The notes beneath the pieces were generated by a model. That model ran no database searches and was not told where the DNA came from. It saw nothing but the letters and a program-made list of their open reading frames with translations. DNA of 64,000 nt, from positions 67,709 through 131,708 of the forward strand of contig MNCI01023311.1 in assembly GCA_015680685.1 (NCBI GenBank), read 5' to 3'. Position numbers and translations under genes: made by a program. Below, piece by piece: positions 32,295-44,700 of the stretch; positions within the stretch are counted from its first letter, which is position 1, and every line of letters begins with the position of its first letter. Origin of the DNA: Gnetum montanum (lineage: Eukaryota; Streptophyta; Gnetopsida; Gnetales; Gnetaceae).

Positions 32295-33519
32295 ACATTT
32301 ATATAAGAGTGAAGAGTATCGGCCCATGGTAGCATCCAAGGGTTCATTTCCTCCTTGTTTCTAGCCTGGATTTACCTTCTTAGATTAAACACTCTAGAGT
32401 ACATTTGATATTTGTCATTAAATAGTTTTAACATGGTACTCCATCTTCAGATATATTCTAGTTCTAAGGACTAGCACCAACTTTTAGCTTCTTTAATGAG
32501 TGTCCTTGGAAAAGCTTGACTTTCTGCTATTTAGTCTCGATGTTTTGTAAGGCACAGGCATCTTGAAAGGCTTGTAGATGTGTCTGCGAATCAAAATTGT
32601 ATGCCCCCTGAAATCTTGGGATATTGTTCATATCTAGGTGCTTGATTTGACTATCCTTTATATGCCTAGTTGGAATTCTTACTACCTTCACAATGTTAAG
32701 CATACTTTGAGTTGCTAGTAAAGGTTCATCATCATCGCTACGTTGGTAACACTGATGATGGTTTCGGCCACCCCTTCGATTTTGGTGGCCTTCATGGTCA
32801 TTATTATTTCGTCGATCACCTTCATCATGGTTGTTTTGATTGCGGCTTCTATGAGAACTGTCAGATGAAGAGGAATGTTTGGAATCAAATGAAGAGGATG
32901 AATATGAAGGTGGATTTCCATTGCCACTGTAGTGTCTGGCACCACTCTCACACTTTTTATGATCTCCATCATTAGATCCCTTGTTATTGCAATGTTCACC
33001 CGAGTCCCTACCTTGGCTATCACTCTTCCTTGAACCTAGTTTATGAATAGTTAATTGCAGAGTCAAGTTCACACCCTTACCATTGTTAGTAGGGGATGGA
33101 GAATCTTCATGTTGAGAACCTTCCAAGGGAGGATCCTCATTATCCTCTTAATCTAGTAGAAACAAGGGATTAGTGTAATGTTTCCCCTTTGTGGCTTCAT
33201 GGAGTCTCTCCTGACATTTATCTTGCTTATGTTGTGTTTCAGTGGGATAATAGTTTTGAGTGTCATATCCATTCACAACCTACTCTTTGAGAAGATATGC
33301 TATGCCTAACTTCTTAAGGGTTTTAATTAGCATTCTAAGCACTAATTTATCGAGGGGAAAAATAACATTACACTCCATATCATGCCATTGCATTTCTTCA
33401 TCCTGATGTAGAATGAAGGTGAAATTTGGCACAAACTCATCTGGATGAGTGTATACCACCTTGCATTCCTATGGGACCGATGGTTTAGTATCATCATGCT
33501 TACAAGAAAAAGAAGACAT
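32295..33519 (-). pseudogene. TE-1 gag, N-terminal and central piece
   Basis: The ATG complement is 33517-33519 (MSSFSCKHDD), matching TE-5 (MSSSSRKHED). It is followed by FILHQDEEMQWHDMECNVI. A 199-codon open stretch at 32527-33126 contains a long Ser/His/Asp/Asn-rich segment and then MNNIPRFQGAYNFDSQTHL and AFQDACALQNIE, the start of the gag core domain. The solo LTR at 31433-32294 interrupts the core. Confidence 0.85.
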
Positions 33520-33549
33520 TTTGGAAAACAAAATAAAATTTTTAGTGTA

Positions 33550-34557
33550 TGATGAGACGTGACCTGCATGTGCCGCGATATCGCAGTCCGCTGCCATATC
33601 TATAAATAAGAGGTGGCACTCCCTTCATTTCCCAATCCTGGCTAGAAGTAGCGAAGCTCTGGCAGATTGATCACTCCAGAGTTAGAATTTTTCCCATGTG
33701 CCCGCAGTAGGAGTCCTAGAGTGAACGGCTCTTTATTCGAGCAGCTTGTAACCTGAACCCAAGTTGTGTACGGCAATAAAGACGAACTTGATTGGATAAA
33801 CCTTGCAGTACATGGTTTTATTGTTGTTTATTTACTGCTTTCCTAGTGCGCACAAGTACGACTTGATTACGAGCGTCTACGGACGTGTACGGCTAGTCAA
33901 GGAATCGGCTGCTTGTCGCAACGCATGAGTACGACTTGATTACGAGCATTGGCTGCTTGGTAACCCAGTAGCGTATTCCAGGATTCTGCGCTTGGTAATC
34001 CCAGTGGTAGTCCAATGTGTACGGCTAGTCAAGGAATCGGCTACTCATTGCTAGGCTAGAACGTGTGATAAGTACGACTTAGTTACGAGCACCCACGGGT
34101 GTGTACGGCTAGCTAAGGAATCGGCTGCTTATCACACTTAAGCTAAATAGGTGCCTCAGTACGACCACTTCGAGCACTTGCGTTACGTGTGGTGATCCCA
34201 GTAACGATTAGCGTTTGGTAAGCCACAGTTGCATAGTTCAGGGTGTGTCCGGTAAGTGGGAACGGATGCTGACGCTAGTTAACTTAGACTTAGGACATTA
34301 GTTAGAGTTAGCTTAGTTTCTCAACCCTTTCCTCTGATAGCATAGAAGATAAACCGAAAAATACCAAAAAAATCACATACCTCAGACTTGCTTAACCATA
34401 CACCGTGACACTTACAAGCAAGCCTGGGAAGACAACGAATGATTAACCCCAAGTGTTTCTTGTGGCGTTAAGGCATTTAGTCTGCGGAGTTCGACCGGAT
34501 CGTGCGTGCACGCTCGTATTCGTATGGTTGAGTGTAGGGGTACCTCGCCACTCATTA
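33550..34557 (+). repeat. Solo LTR of the TE-2 family
   Basis: TGATGAG...CTCATTA, 1008 bp, collinear with the TE-2 LTRs but with a contracted U3 (one GCGATATCGC unit, TATAAATA at 33601-33608). R/U5 shows three copies of a module with GTACGACTTRRTTACGAGC and GTGTACGGCTAG (about 33846, 33925, 34072). Flanks are GTGTA (33545-33549) and GTGTG (34558-34562), a one-mismatch TSD. The empty site in TE-5 near 50417 reads ATGTGCTTTT. Confidence 0.9.
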
Positions 34558-34686
34558 GTGTGCTTTTATAATTTATGTATAATGGGAATGTTATTGATGT
34601 TTAGGTTTGTACAACAATATTAGTGATATCCACCTAGACCTAAATAGCGCACATTCCACAAATAAAGTCCTTGACAACAATGCCAA
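34558..34686 (-). promoter_or_regulatory. TE-1 5' untranslated leader and PBS
   Basis: The PBS at 34669-34686 (minus strand TTGGCATTGTTGTCAAGG) is a decayed tRNA-Asp complement. The leader is very similar to TE-5 50415-50531. Confidence 0.86.
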
Positions 34687-35630
34687 TAATGAGCGGTGAA
34701 GTAGCCCTATGTCCAACCATATGAATCATGAAGAGTTCATGCACAACTCAGTCAAATTCCATGGACTTTATCGTTTCTAGTGCACTAGCCCTTTAGGAAG
34801 TGAATCTAACTTTAAAGTCAATCGTTGTCCTCTTAATTACACTTGTGACATTCATTGCTATAGTTAAGTGTAACTGAGGCATTTGATTTTTATCATTTTG
34901 TATTTTATGTTTTGGGTGCTTAAAATGTAGGAAAAAGGAATTTGATTAACTAATCTAAATTAATTAATTAACTACTATTTAACTAATCCTGACATAAGTA
35001 TCTATTCCCACTTTCTGTACACATCTTGAACCCATGTATTCACTGCTGGGCAACCAAACACTATGCTACTAGGCATACCAAGTGATAACGCTACTGGGAT
35101 TACCAAGTGAATATGTGTTATGCTCGAAGCAGTCGTACTTATGTATTTAATCTATCTAGCTTAATAATCCATTAACTCAATTTCTGAAAAATATTTGCAA
35201 AATAATTGAGAATAATTAACAAATAATTAAAAACATTGAATGCATGAATAAAAGAGCTAATCTATCTAAAGTGTTGTAAGGTTTATTAGAAAGCTCATCT
35301 TTATTGTCACACATGCTATCATGCTCAGGTATAACAATGCTCAAATAAAGATTTGTACACTCAATGACTCTAGCTCCGGGCACTTAGAGAAAAAAATTCT
35401 AGCTTTCGAATGGAAAAAATGCAAGAGATTTGCTATTATTGAAATTTTGACTCCTTATAAATGTGGTAGGTAGGTGCATATTTATAGATGATGGATTGAC
35501 ACCACGTCGACAAGGCATCATCGACGCAAGTCAAAATGCATCGACGGGGCCTCATAGACAAGGCCTTGTCGATGTAGTCAACTGTGTTGATGAGGCCTTG
35601 TCAATCTAGCCAACCAACGATGACTCATCA
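34687..35630 (-). repeat. TE-1 5' LTR
   Basis: It starts TAATGAG (mutated TGATGAG) and ends CTCATCA; 944 bp. U3 palindromes of the GAGGCCTC type lie at about 35505-35615, with TATAAATA (minus strand) near 35480-35490. Same subfamily as the right LTR of TE-5 (50552-51507). Confidence 0.92.
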
Positions 35631-36026
35631 GCATCTAATGACTAGAACCTAAATACATCTCATGAGGTTTCATGACATACTAGATCACATAACCAACTCA
35701 TACCCTCATACATTAGTTAATCAACTATAATTATGTTCGATCCATCCAATCAATGTGGATTTTATTTCATCCAATATTTACAAAACCTTAAGCCATGTAA
35801 TTAGGAATTATTAACAATGTTACTAGATCAAGACAAACATAGTCTAGTGTTAACCTAGTCGTAAGACTCTTGATTTGAAAGCTCCACGTCATGGGGTTTG
35901 ATTCTAGTGGTTAATGTCAAGTTATAAAGTTCTACTTGGACTATATATCTTAGGGTGTACCTATGTTTCAATTATTTTTTCCCCTTCTCCCCACTTGTCA
36001 TGGTGCTTCCCTTCGAAAACACCATT
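35631..36026. other. AT-rich DNA, nothing recognised
   Basis: No open frame of note and no match to other parts of the window. It begins with the TSD candidate GCATC of TE-1. Confidence 0.5.
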
Positions 36027-36500
36027 TGATGCCACCTGAGAGTCCAAACAATAGCAACAAGGGAGGGCAAACTTAAGGTGGACTACGCCTCACAGCTTAG
36101 CATACTTGTTTCATAGCATAGAGCACACAACCTATTAGCTAATGGTTAAAGGCACTAGAGTCACCATAAGCATTAGTTACACAACCAAACCAATAGGGCA
36201 CACACACACATAGCAAGCACATGATACGCTGATCTCCAAGAAGAGCTATAACATGTTCTTATGCTAATGCATCTAGCCCTAAGCCCCACTTTGAAGAGAG
36301 AGCGGTGATCCAAGCATAGAAGCCAAAGCTCTTCCACAAGCCTACATATTTCTATGACAAGATTCATAAGGAATTAGGGCACATGTAGTTTTAAATGATG
36401 GTTAGAATAGCATGGAACCCAAAATGATCTCCACACTGCTATGACCCCCATTTTGAAAGGAAACAACCTTAAATCCACTAACAAGGTATGTTTTCCTACA
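36027..36500 (-). repeat. Diverged solo copia-type LTR
   Basis: It aligns along its length with the TE-6 LTRs (53363-53887 and 56102-56646): shared blocks GGTGGACTACGCCTCA/GATGGACTACACCTCA, CATCTAGCCCTAAG, ATTCATAAGGAATTAG and the CCTACA end. It is much more diverged than the two TE-6 LTRs are from each other. Flanks CCATT and CCACC suggest a weak TSD. Confidence 0.6.
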
Positions 36501-37640
36501 CCACCACCTAAAAATCACAATCTTGTGTTACCTACCCTTGCCATGAAATGAATTATCAAATCAACTTAGAATAATTTTTATCAAATAACAGACCTATATG
36601 GAAAGCCTATCAAATTAGTGTAATACTATGTATAGCTCATTCAATCAAACAATGCATTTTTTGAAAACTTATTTTGAACTTGTATCCTAATAGCAAACAT
36701 GTACAATCATAAATTATTTTTTGCATACAAACAAGTGTAATTGAATTAATTCAACTAATGCCCCAAATACATATTATTATTGTGAGAATTAAATAGTTGT
36801 AACTTTCTCATCATTTCTTCTATTGCAAATCATACATGCTCCTACTCAACCAACCAACCTTAAGATATAGATATGCTAAAGTAAGTACAACTCATATGAT
36901 TCATCAGACAAAATCATTCATCTTGCTCTATAAACCATTAGGAAAAACTATGTATAAACTCTACTCAACATTGTCACTTCAACCACCCATCTTAACGAGC
37001 CTAAGTAACATCTAAGAAGATAAATTGATAAAGGACATTAACAACATGGCATATTTGGCAATCCCATGTTAACATCTATCATTTTGGCTCTCTAGAAAAC
37101 ATTTCTACTAATGTAGTGACCTATTTATAGGTCATGAAGTAAGTGGCTATATTTTTCAATAAAAGTTTTAAATATATACATTATAAATCAAAATTTCAAA
37201 AAATTTCCTTTCCATCCTTTTCAAATCATAAAGGTTAGAAGCCTTTTTCCATGTAATCTAAGTTACTCCAAGTAGTGCACAATCTAAATGAATGAGTAAC
37301 CCAAGTCCCTTTATTAGAAGAAAGCCATTGTGGACTAGTTTGATTAAGTATATCTTCAAAAACTATATTTTGCACCAATAGTTACTTAGCATGAACCAAT
37401 TCTTCCAAAATTTTTGAAATACCTTTACTTATAATAATTAATGAGATTAATTCCTCCATATTTTTACTCGCAGTGTAAATATCCTAAGAAGATCTTAAAA
37501 AACCTTTATGATTTTGATTAATAGATCCTTAAAGTAGAAGAATAATTTGATAAATTTTATCGTAAAGAGATTTTGTAAGAGCCCAACAATTAGAATAATA
37601 AACATGAGTAGATTAAAGCATTATGTTAGTTAGCTTAGTT
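36501..37640. other. AT-rich DNA, no feature assigned
   Basis: No frame over 64 codons and no match to the gypsy families. The stretch at 37230-37560 has weak protein-like minus-strand translation that I cannot assign. Confidence 0.4.
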
Positions 37641-38660
37641 GTCAAACAAAGACAGCAAATGAGGCTATGATTTCAAACAAGAAAAATAAGTAAACATGAT
37701 AATGAGCAAGTCCAATTAGCAATCTCAACAATCCCAAGGGATTACATAATCTTTGATGGCTTTCAAGATATTTTTTTAAACAAACTACATGAAGATGTTA
37801 TGCAAGATTATTGATCGCTAGAAGATCATTAAGGAATGTTTACATATGAATAATGATATAATTATTTGGAATATATAATAGAAAAATAACTTATGAAGAA
37901 AATAAAAAGAAGAATTCATTACCTAAAATGATCATGATTACGTTAATTTTTGATGTGATTGCAATAAGACCTATAAATAAATCTTCAATAAAAAAAGCAT
38001 GAAAGATTCTTCATAAGAATTTCAAGGAATCATTGAGAAATTAACAAATTAGACAACTCAAATGTATTCCAGATTTTAATATCTTAAGAATCCAACAACA
38101 TGAGTCCATTAACATGTTTTTGTATAGAATGCATAAATGCATTAGAAATCTTGATGAATATAGATATGACTATAATGAAATATTAAAAGATTATAGAAAT
38201 TACATTCAATTATTAAAGATATAAGAATGAAATAATGAATATTTTATTAATAAAATATTTAAATACATACACTATTGATAAGCTTGCTTCTCATGTTACA
38301 ACAATTGAGAAATTTGAAAATTGATAATAATCATGATCATGTGTATTTAGCTAAGAATAGAAGAAGTATCAATAATCAAGAAAAATATAAAACTCCTCTA
38401 AGAATGACAAAAATGAAGAAAGAAATCACATTAAGTTCAAGTTTAGAAATATTTCTATTTGCAAATATTTTAAACAGAAATGTCATGTAGAAGATAAATA
38501 GTGGTTGAAGAACAAATTTTCGTCTCATCCAAATTTAAATAATTCAAAAGAATTCAAATGAACAATTAAAAAATATAGTGCTACAAATAATGATGAAGGA
38601 TGGTCAAAGTTTTAGGATTTTTATCGGGAAGAAAAAAAATTCCTATTTACTCATGGATCA
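37640..38660 (+). pseudogene. Probable Ty1/copia gag relic
   Basis: The plus-strand translation, with many stops, shows a copia-gag-like N-terminal pattern (near 37735-37800, MAFKIFF and NYMKMLCKIID). At about 38470-38515 it reads CKYFKQKCHVEDK, interpretable as a decayed C-x2-C-x4-H-x4-C knuckle with GHVE-like spacing. A 71-codon open piece lies at 38275-38490. AT content is very high. The call rests on weak pattern similarity only. Confidence 0.4.
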
Positions 38661-39681
38661 TGATAATGGATGCTCAAATCAAAATAACATCCTAGAAAGA
38701 ATGCTTTTTAAAATTCAAATCATGAAAAAATCTTGGAATCATCAAGGCTAGCAATGAATCATCATTAGGGGGATATTATCGTACTTGATGAGCTAGCCAA
38801 GGTTTGGTGCCAAGTTACCTTTGTTATAGAGTCGTCACCTCATCTATGACTAAGCTATGAGTCATATCCATGGAGGAATAGTTCAAAGTTAAAGATATCA
38901 TCAAGACAATAAATGGTGAGATTCAAATCCAAATGAAATTCCACACTTATAACTATCACTTATAAGTAAAATCAAAATTTTCACCTTAACTTCTAATCTC
39001 AAGTTTAAAGGTGGAAACAAAATGATTTAACCAAATTGAAATTACATAAGATTAACATAAATGCCATAAGATTACAAAGGAGCTTGCACCTAATTTATGA
39101 CCTAGCCTTGCTGTCTTTACAATGCAACAACTTGATAGTCTCTTAGGGGATCCAATGGTTGTTGATTCCCACAAGGTTTCAACAATCTTCCTCAATAATT
39201 TACAATAGGAAAATTCAATAAGGAATTCAATTTGATGTGGGTCCCTCTAGAATTCAGAAAAAATTGCCTATGAAACATTGAACCTCTTCACTTATACTAA
39301 AGAAGGCTTGATTGTACTTAGGAAAATTTTATTATTTGGGGAATTGATTTGTATCAAGTACTTCAATGTCGATCAATTACAAGATATCGAATTGTATCAT
39401 GGTTGCTATGTCCTTCAATAATTGATTTATATTGCGCTAGTAGTGCAGATGGATATCTTCATTCCTTGGTGAGGTACTTGCTCCCATAAGCAAATTTTAT
39501 CAATCCTTTTCGTAATAGCTACTAAGATCAATATAATTTAGGTTGATTTCCAATGATCCTATGATGACGTATGATAATAAAGACTTAATAAAGTAATTAG
39601 TTCTTATCGATAGACATTGAAGAAATTGATGCACTTTAATGTGGTAAAATAATATAAAAAATAAAAAAATTGGAGTTTAAC
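38661..39681. other. AT-rich DNA, no feature assigned
   Basis: Contains a G-rich run (TTAGGGGGATATT near 38766-38778) that might be an old polypurine tract. Otherwise nothing recognised. Confidence 0.35.
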
Positions 39682-40581
39682 TAATCAAGCATCAAATTAT
39701 CACGTTGATGGGTCCCCATCGATGTGGCCTTGTTGGTAGGTCCCCATTGATGCAGCCCCATCGACGAGGCTATGTTGACATAGCATTTGCTACATTTACG
39801 AGGCCCTATCAATGTAATGTCTATTTTTACTTATAAATACGTGTGCTCCTACCATGTATTGGCATTCTTTGGTCAATAGAGTAGTTGAACTCTTGTAATT
39901 TTATTTTGTAGTCTTAGAGAACAATCAGTGAGTGCCCACGGTGTGGATCTAAGTCAATTGTACAATATCTTATTTGAGTGGTAATGTACCTGGACACATT
40001 CTATGAATGAAAATAAGATTGAGATTGATTCTTATTCATTGTAGCACTTTGACTTAGATTAAATTTACTTTCCATGCAATTTATGTTTTATGTCCTTAGT
40101 TAATATTTACATTTCCGTGCATGTTAATGAATTGGTGGAATGAGCATGACTAGTTTTGAGCGTAAACATGTATGTGCTTGGTAATCCTAGTAGTGTTATT
40201 GCTTGGTTTGCCTAGTAGCATAGTGCTTGATAATCCTAGTTCATGGGTTTAGGATGTGTACAACAAGTTGGGCATGAACACTCATCACCTATAGGATAGT
40301 TTAGACTTTACTTTCTATTGCTAATTAGTTAAATAATTGATTTTGTTATTATCATTAGGAGTAGCCTAAGGCTAAAACAACATTAAGAATCATATGCCTC
40401 ACTTTGGACGAAACCATACATGACAGAGTTACCACTAGTCCAAGTGGGAAGACAGTGAACTGTGATCAAGGCATAATAGTCTAGATGTCGTAACTAGTCC
40501 CATCCACGGAATTCGACTGGATTGTGTGTGAACGCTTATGATTAGTATGGTTGGGTGAAGGGGGTACCTCACTACTCATCA
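39682..40581 (+). repeat. TE-4 5' LTR
   Basis: It aligns from its first bases (TAATCAAG against TGATGAAG) with 51755-52644 and ends ACTCATCA. It contains GCTTGGTAATCC-type modules near 40155-40235 and a U3 with GATGAGG/CCTCATC-type motifs. TATAAATA lies near 39833. Confidence 0.88.
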
Positions 40582-40600
40582 TTAGTGCCATTGCTAGGGA
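40582..40600 (+). promoter_or_regulatory. TE-4 primer-binding site
   Basis: TTAGTGCCATTGCTAGGGA, a decayed tRNA-Asp complement directly after the LTR. Confidence 0.82.
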
Positions 40601-40706
40601 TGGTGCTAGTTATCTAGATTAGTTATATCCTACATGATTACTATAAATGCATTAACAATTTATCTTTAAGAAAATATTAAGTCACATACATCATTAACTA
40701 ACAAAA

Positions 40707-41701
40707 ATGTCTCTTTTACAGGGAACCAATAATGCATCATATGAAGAGAACATTCATTGGAAAACTAATGAGATATATATTGAAGAAAATTGGAGTGACC
40801 AACCTTATGTAGGGGTTTCATATGTTCATCACCACCCTGACGACACTCAATGACTACATTCACCTAAGGTAGAAAATCCTAGAGTAGATGAAGTAAGTCC
40901 TAGACCAGGGAAGGCCTTAAGGCCTAGGACCTCCTAAAAACCTAGAAAAGATAAATCAAGGGACCATGGAGAACACTATAGAAGCCATGGTGACTCTCCT
41001 AGTTTCTCATCTTTCTCTTCCTCTTCAACATCTAGTTTTAAAGAAGATGAATGTAGGCATAGAGATAGAGCTCCACTATGGGTTCAAGATAAAGATAGAA
41101 ATCAAAACCAAGGACAAAATCAAAGACATCAAAATGAGCATAGATAAGACTATCAAAATTAGAAAAATAGAAATAGAAATTTTCATCACAACATGTCTAA
41201 TTACGGTGAACCCTTGTTGGCCACTAAGAGTATGAGGTAGTTAAAATACCCTACAAGCATTGAAGCAAAAGTCCCATCAAAATGCTTGATATGAATAACA
41301 TCCCTAAATTTGTGGGTGGCTATAATTATGATCCACAACATCATTTATAAGTCTTCCATGATGCCTACATCTTACAGAACATTGAAAGTGAGTGGCAAAA
41401 GCTTAAGCTCTTTCCTAGGATACTAATAGACAAAGCCAAAGTGTGGTATAAATCATTGAAACCAAATTTAATCCATCGATGGTCCACAATGCTAGAACTC
41501 TTCAATGAGAAATACCAAACCTATGCAAGGGTGTCCAACCTAAGGAAATGAATCCAAGGATGCAAACAAGAACAGCATGAACCTTTGAATATGACCCTAA
41601 ATAGATACTATTCTCTACCGAATAAATGTCTAGGCCATGGTTTTTCTCAAAAATAGTAACTTTTCCACATAATAGATGGGCTTCATAGTCAAACGAGAAA
41701 G
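40707..41701 (+). pseudogene. TE-4 gag, truncated
   Basis: ATG at 40707 (MSLLQGTNN). A basic, Ile/Lys-rich stretch is open at 40966-41235. The core gag domain starts at about 41287 (MNNIPKFVGGYNYDPQHH), with AFHDAYILQNIESEW and the WSTMLELFNEKYQTY-type segment. Sequence stops matching gag at 41701, next to a single N and the TE-5 LTR. Confidence 0.8.
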
Positions 41702-41703
41702 AN

Positions 41704-42566
41704 GAGGTACCCCTACGCCCAGCTATACAAATCACTAAGATGTTCACACGCGATTTGGTTGAATTCTGTGGACCTATAGTTCATCAGTACATTAATCCTC
41801 TAGGGAGTGAAATGGGCATTAAGAACATTCATTATCTTCCCAGCTACACTAATGAAGATCAAGGATATGGTTTAAGTGTAATTGAGGCACATGATTTTTA
41901 TCATTTTATGTTTTGAAAGTTTAATTGCCTACAACAAGAATGAAAGGTAGAGTAATTTAAGACCTAATTCATCTACTACCTAGTTAGCCTAACAAAAGTA
42001 CCTATTCCCACTTTCCAAACACATCCTAAACATGTATAATGCTGCTAGCCTACCAAATGTTAAGTGTTTTTGGGTTACCAAGTGCTACATGTATGCTTGA
42101 GGTGGTTGTGCTTGTGTTTATTAATAATTAATAATTAATTGCTTAATTAAAGTGCATTAAAATGAAATGCATGAAAATAAAGTGCGTGAATATTAAATGC
42201 ATCAAGGAAACATAATCGATTCTTAGTGCTGCAAGGATGATTGAAAGGGTTCATTTTTATTCCGATCACACTGTTGTGCTCAAGTACATCAATGCTTGAA
42301 CAAAGATGTATACACACTTAAGACTCCTGTTGTAGGCACTCAAAAAATATTCTAACTCTAGATAAAACAAACTATAAGATCTTTTCTATTTGTGACAAAA
42401 ATGGATGATAAAAATCGTGAGCCCAAAAGCTATATTTATGGGTTAGCATATACCCCACAATATCAGATATTCGACATGTTGTCTTGGGCTCTGACATCAA
42501 GTATACAATATCGAGGCTCTAATATTGGGTATCCAATATTGGAGCTAGTCAAAACATGATTCATCA
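41704..42566 (-). repeat. TE-5 left (3') LTR
   Basis: It begins GAGGTACCCC; the first ten or so bases are missing at the N. It ends TTCATCA. The U3 array has AATATCAGATATT/CAATATCG-type motifs at 42460-42535. Confidence 0.85.
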
Positions 42567-42915
42567 TACCCCCACAACTGAATAAAAACTCATCCTCGAG
42601 TGAAGAAGAGAAGGAACAAGTTCCTTACAAAATATTAGGAAGGTATGGGATTATTGACTGACATACAAACTAACTTAGATGGAACAAAAAAATTCTAAGT
42701 GCCCGAGTGTATGGATTACGAGATTTTACAAAATTAGGTGTTCATGATAAGAGAAGAGAACATCCTAGACAAAACTGAGATCCAACCCTCTAGGAACTAA
42801 AGAGTAAGGAGGAAGATTCAACGACCATGAAAAGTCCTTATCACATGGTGTTGTTGCTACTGCTTCCTTTGTGAGGATAGTCCCACTTCTAGTCCATGCT
42901 TCCCACTGCAATCAC
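42567..42915 (-). pseudogene. TE-5 PPT and ORF3 remnant
   Basis: The PPT complement and pre-PPT block are at 42567-42600. Within about 300 bp the sequence reaches the conserved splice acceptor (GTGATTGCAG, minus strand, near 42908-42918), so almost all of ORF3 is deleted. What remains matches only the last and first few dozen bases of the TE-1/TE-3 ORF3 region. Confidence 0.7.
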
Positions 42916-44700
42916 AATAAAATCATAAATTAGTGTATAATGTGTAACCTAGAGCTTTGAAATACCTTGTCTTGTCAGTGGTTACACTTGGCTAGGTTGT
43001 GATTGTGATGGATGAATTTTGTTAGTAGTGTTAGCGAGAAGACTGACAAATAGGGAATCATAAATAAGTAGTCCATTAAGCTTGAAAAAGTTCAAATGCA
43101 AGGAAATGCTTGAAGAGTGTTTAAGAATTCATAATAGTAACTATAAAAGGTTTCACTAAAAAATATTATGAAAATGTGCACAATTGGATGTCATAATGAG
43201 GTAAACAAAAGGATTTGATTGTAAGAGTGCCTAAGGATAAAGAACTTAATTGATCCAACCAAAAGATATGCAAGTGGATCCTTCCTAAAGCAGGCACAAG
43301 CCTTTTATTTCCCTTGCATAACTTCAAACCAAGGAGTCTGTGGGCCTTGTGGATGATTAATGGTTATATAAGGTTAAGTACAAAAACCCAGAAGAAACTA
43401 CCTAAGAATTTTGACACATCGAACAAGAACATGAAATCGGTAGTGAGGTGAGACATGGAAAACATAGATGGATGAGAGAGAGATTGGAATGGAGTTCTTG
43501 ATTAAGGTTACATGAAGTCCCTTATAAATTTTATGGTAAAATTACTTGATAAGATCCATCCTTAGTCTAGACCAAAACCAACCACGTTTAGTGTCTTCGC
43601 ATCACCATTCTAAGACCAGTCCATCTCCCTCGAGACACAAGAGTGCTTCCACAAAACAACCATTGTTCCTTATTAGAGAAGAAAAGAAAAGTAGGAAGTG
43701 AGGAAGGGCCTTAGTTAGAGAAGACCTTTAGGCATGGGTAACATGTCTTTCTAGTCTCATAACCAGTGCTTGTAGCCCATTTATTTTATCTAAGGGGTGT
43801 GCTTTGAATTCCCATCATTTTTTTGAAATGGGAATGGCACCATGCAAAGACTTATTCATTTATTGTGTCTAAGGGGTGTGCTTTGAATTCCCATTATTTG
43901 TTTTTTTTATGAGAACCACACCATGTAAAGACTTTTGCAACTTCCTTTTATTGGTCAACACAGAATGATAAGAAATCTATGAAAACACACATGCACCCAA
44001 GTAAGCAGAAAGGCACAAAGAATACCAAATTCCCTTGAAGTTACACCTTGTTAAAACCTTTGAATCCTTTCTAATTCTAGAAACTACCAAAGTCACAAAT
44101 TTGTTATAGTTTTATTAATGAAAAAGGGATTGCACATTTCCAAAACAAGGAAAACCATAGAGTTTGTGGATGGGTGGACATTGTGGACTCATTACCTATT
44201 GCATGAAAAAGAAACCATGTCCTAATTATCCATAACAAAATTCAAAGCTAGAATCCAGACAACAACAATCAAATAACTAAATAGTACATACCACCATCAA
44301 GTAATGAATTACCACTGTGCCTGGCACTTATTAACAAAAACTTAGACAATCACACCAAAATAAAAGAAAATATAAAATTGTAAAATATTCAAGTAATAGA
44401 AAATGTACTAACAATGTTGTAAAACAAAAATTTTGAAAATTAATAATGTAGAAAAAAAAAGTGTAAAATGAAAAATGTGTAAAATAAAAAGTTGTAAAAC
44501 AAAAATGTGTAAAACCAAAAACATGCAAAACAAAAAGGGTGAAAAACCAAGAAGCCACTTATATAGTTAACATGGATGGCCATCTCCCCCATGACTAAGT
44601 TGAAAGGAGGAGATCCAAAATATTGAGCATGGTTGTTCATCCAATGAGGCAATTTTTTTATTTGCTAGCTTATGCTTGTGGAAAGGTTTTACTTGTTAGA
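42916..44700 (-). other. TE-5 spacer with hairpin pair and minisatellite
   Basis: Collinear with the TE-1 spacer: GCAAGTGGATCC block near 43270, hairpin units at 43793-43857 and 43867-43929, GAGTCCACA block near 44180, minisatellite at 44403-44540 and post-integrase block at 44560-44640. The internal palindrome/TATA module seen in TE-1 and TE-3 is not recognisable. Confidence 0.75.
43793..43929 (-). repeat. Hairpin pair in TE-5 spacer
   Basis: Two units each starting AAGGGGTGTGCTTTGAATTC, with opposite arms GGGAATGGCACC and GAGAACCACACC. This is the clearest second example of the duplicated foldback. Confidence 0.75.

Larger units (their letters stand above)
1..35630 (-). mobile_element. TE-1: Ty3/gypsy (Athila/Tat-like) retrotransposon, host of four nested insertions
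   Basis: Read right to left, the element runs: 5' LTR 34687-35630, tRNA-Asp-type PBS, gag, protease, RT, RNase H, integrase, a long non-coding spacer, ORF3, polypurine tract and 3' LTR, which is cut off by the window start. Removing TE-2, TE-3 and two solo LTRs restores collinearity with TE-5 at every junction, which is how the nesting was deduced. Its own sequence is about 13.5 kb in the window. Coding parts carry many stops and frameshifts, so it is dead. The base pairs after the right LTR are GCATC; the matching duplication lies outside the window. Confidence 0.9.

Noticed and set aside
37230-37560. Possible LINE or copia coding relic on the minus strand
   Set aside because: The translation looked faintly protein-like, but no family motif could be pointed to.
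38766-38778. TTAGGGGGATATT as a possible copia polypurine tract or telomere-like unit
   Set aside because: A single G-rich run without a neighbouring LTR; not enough to call.
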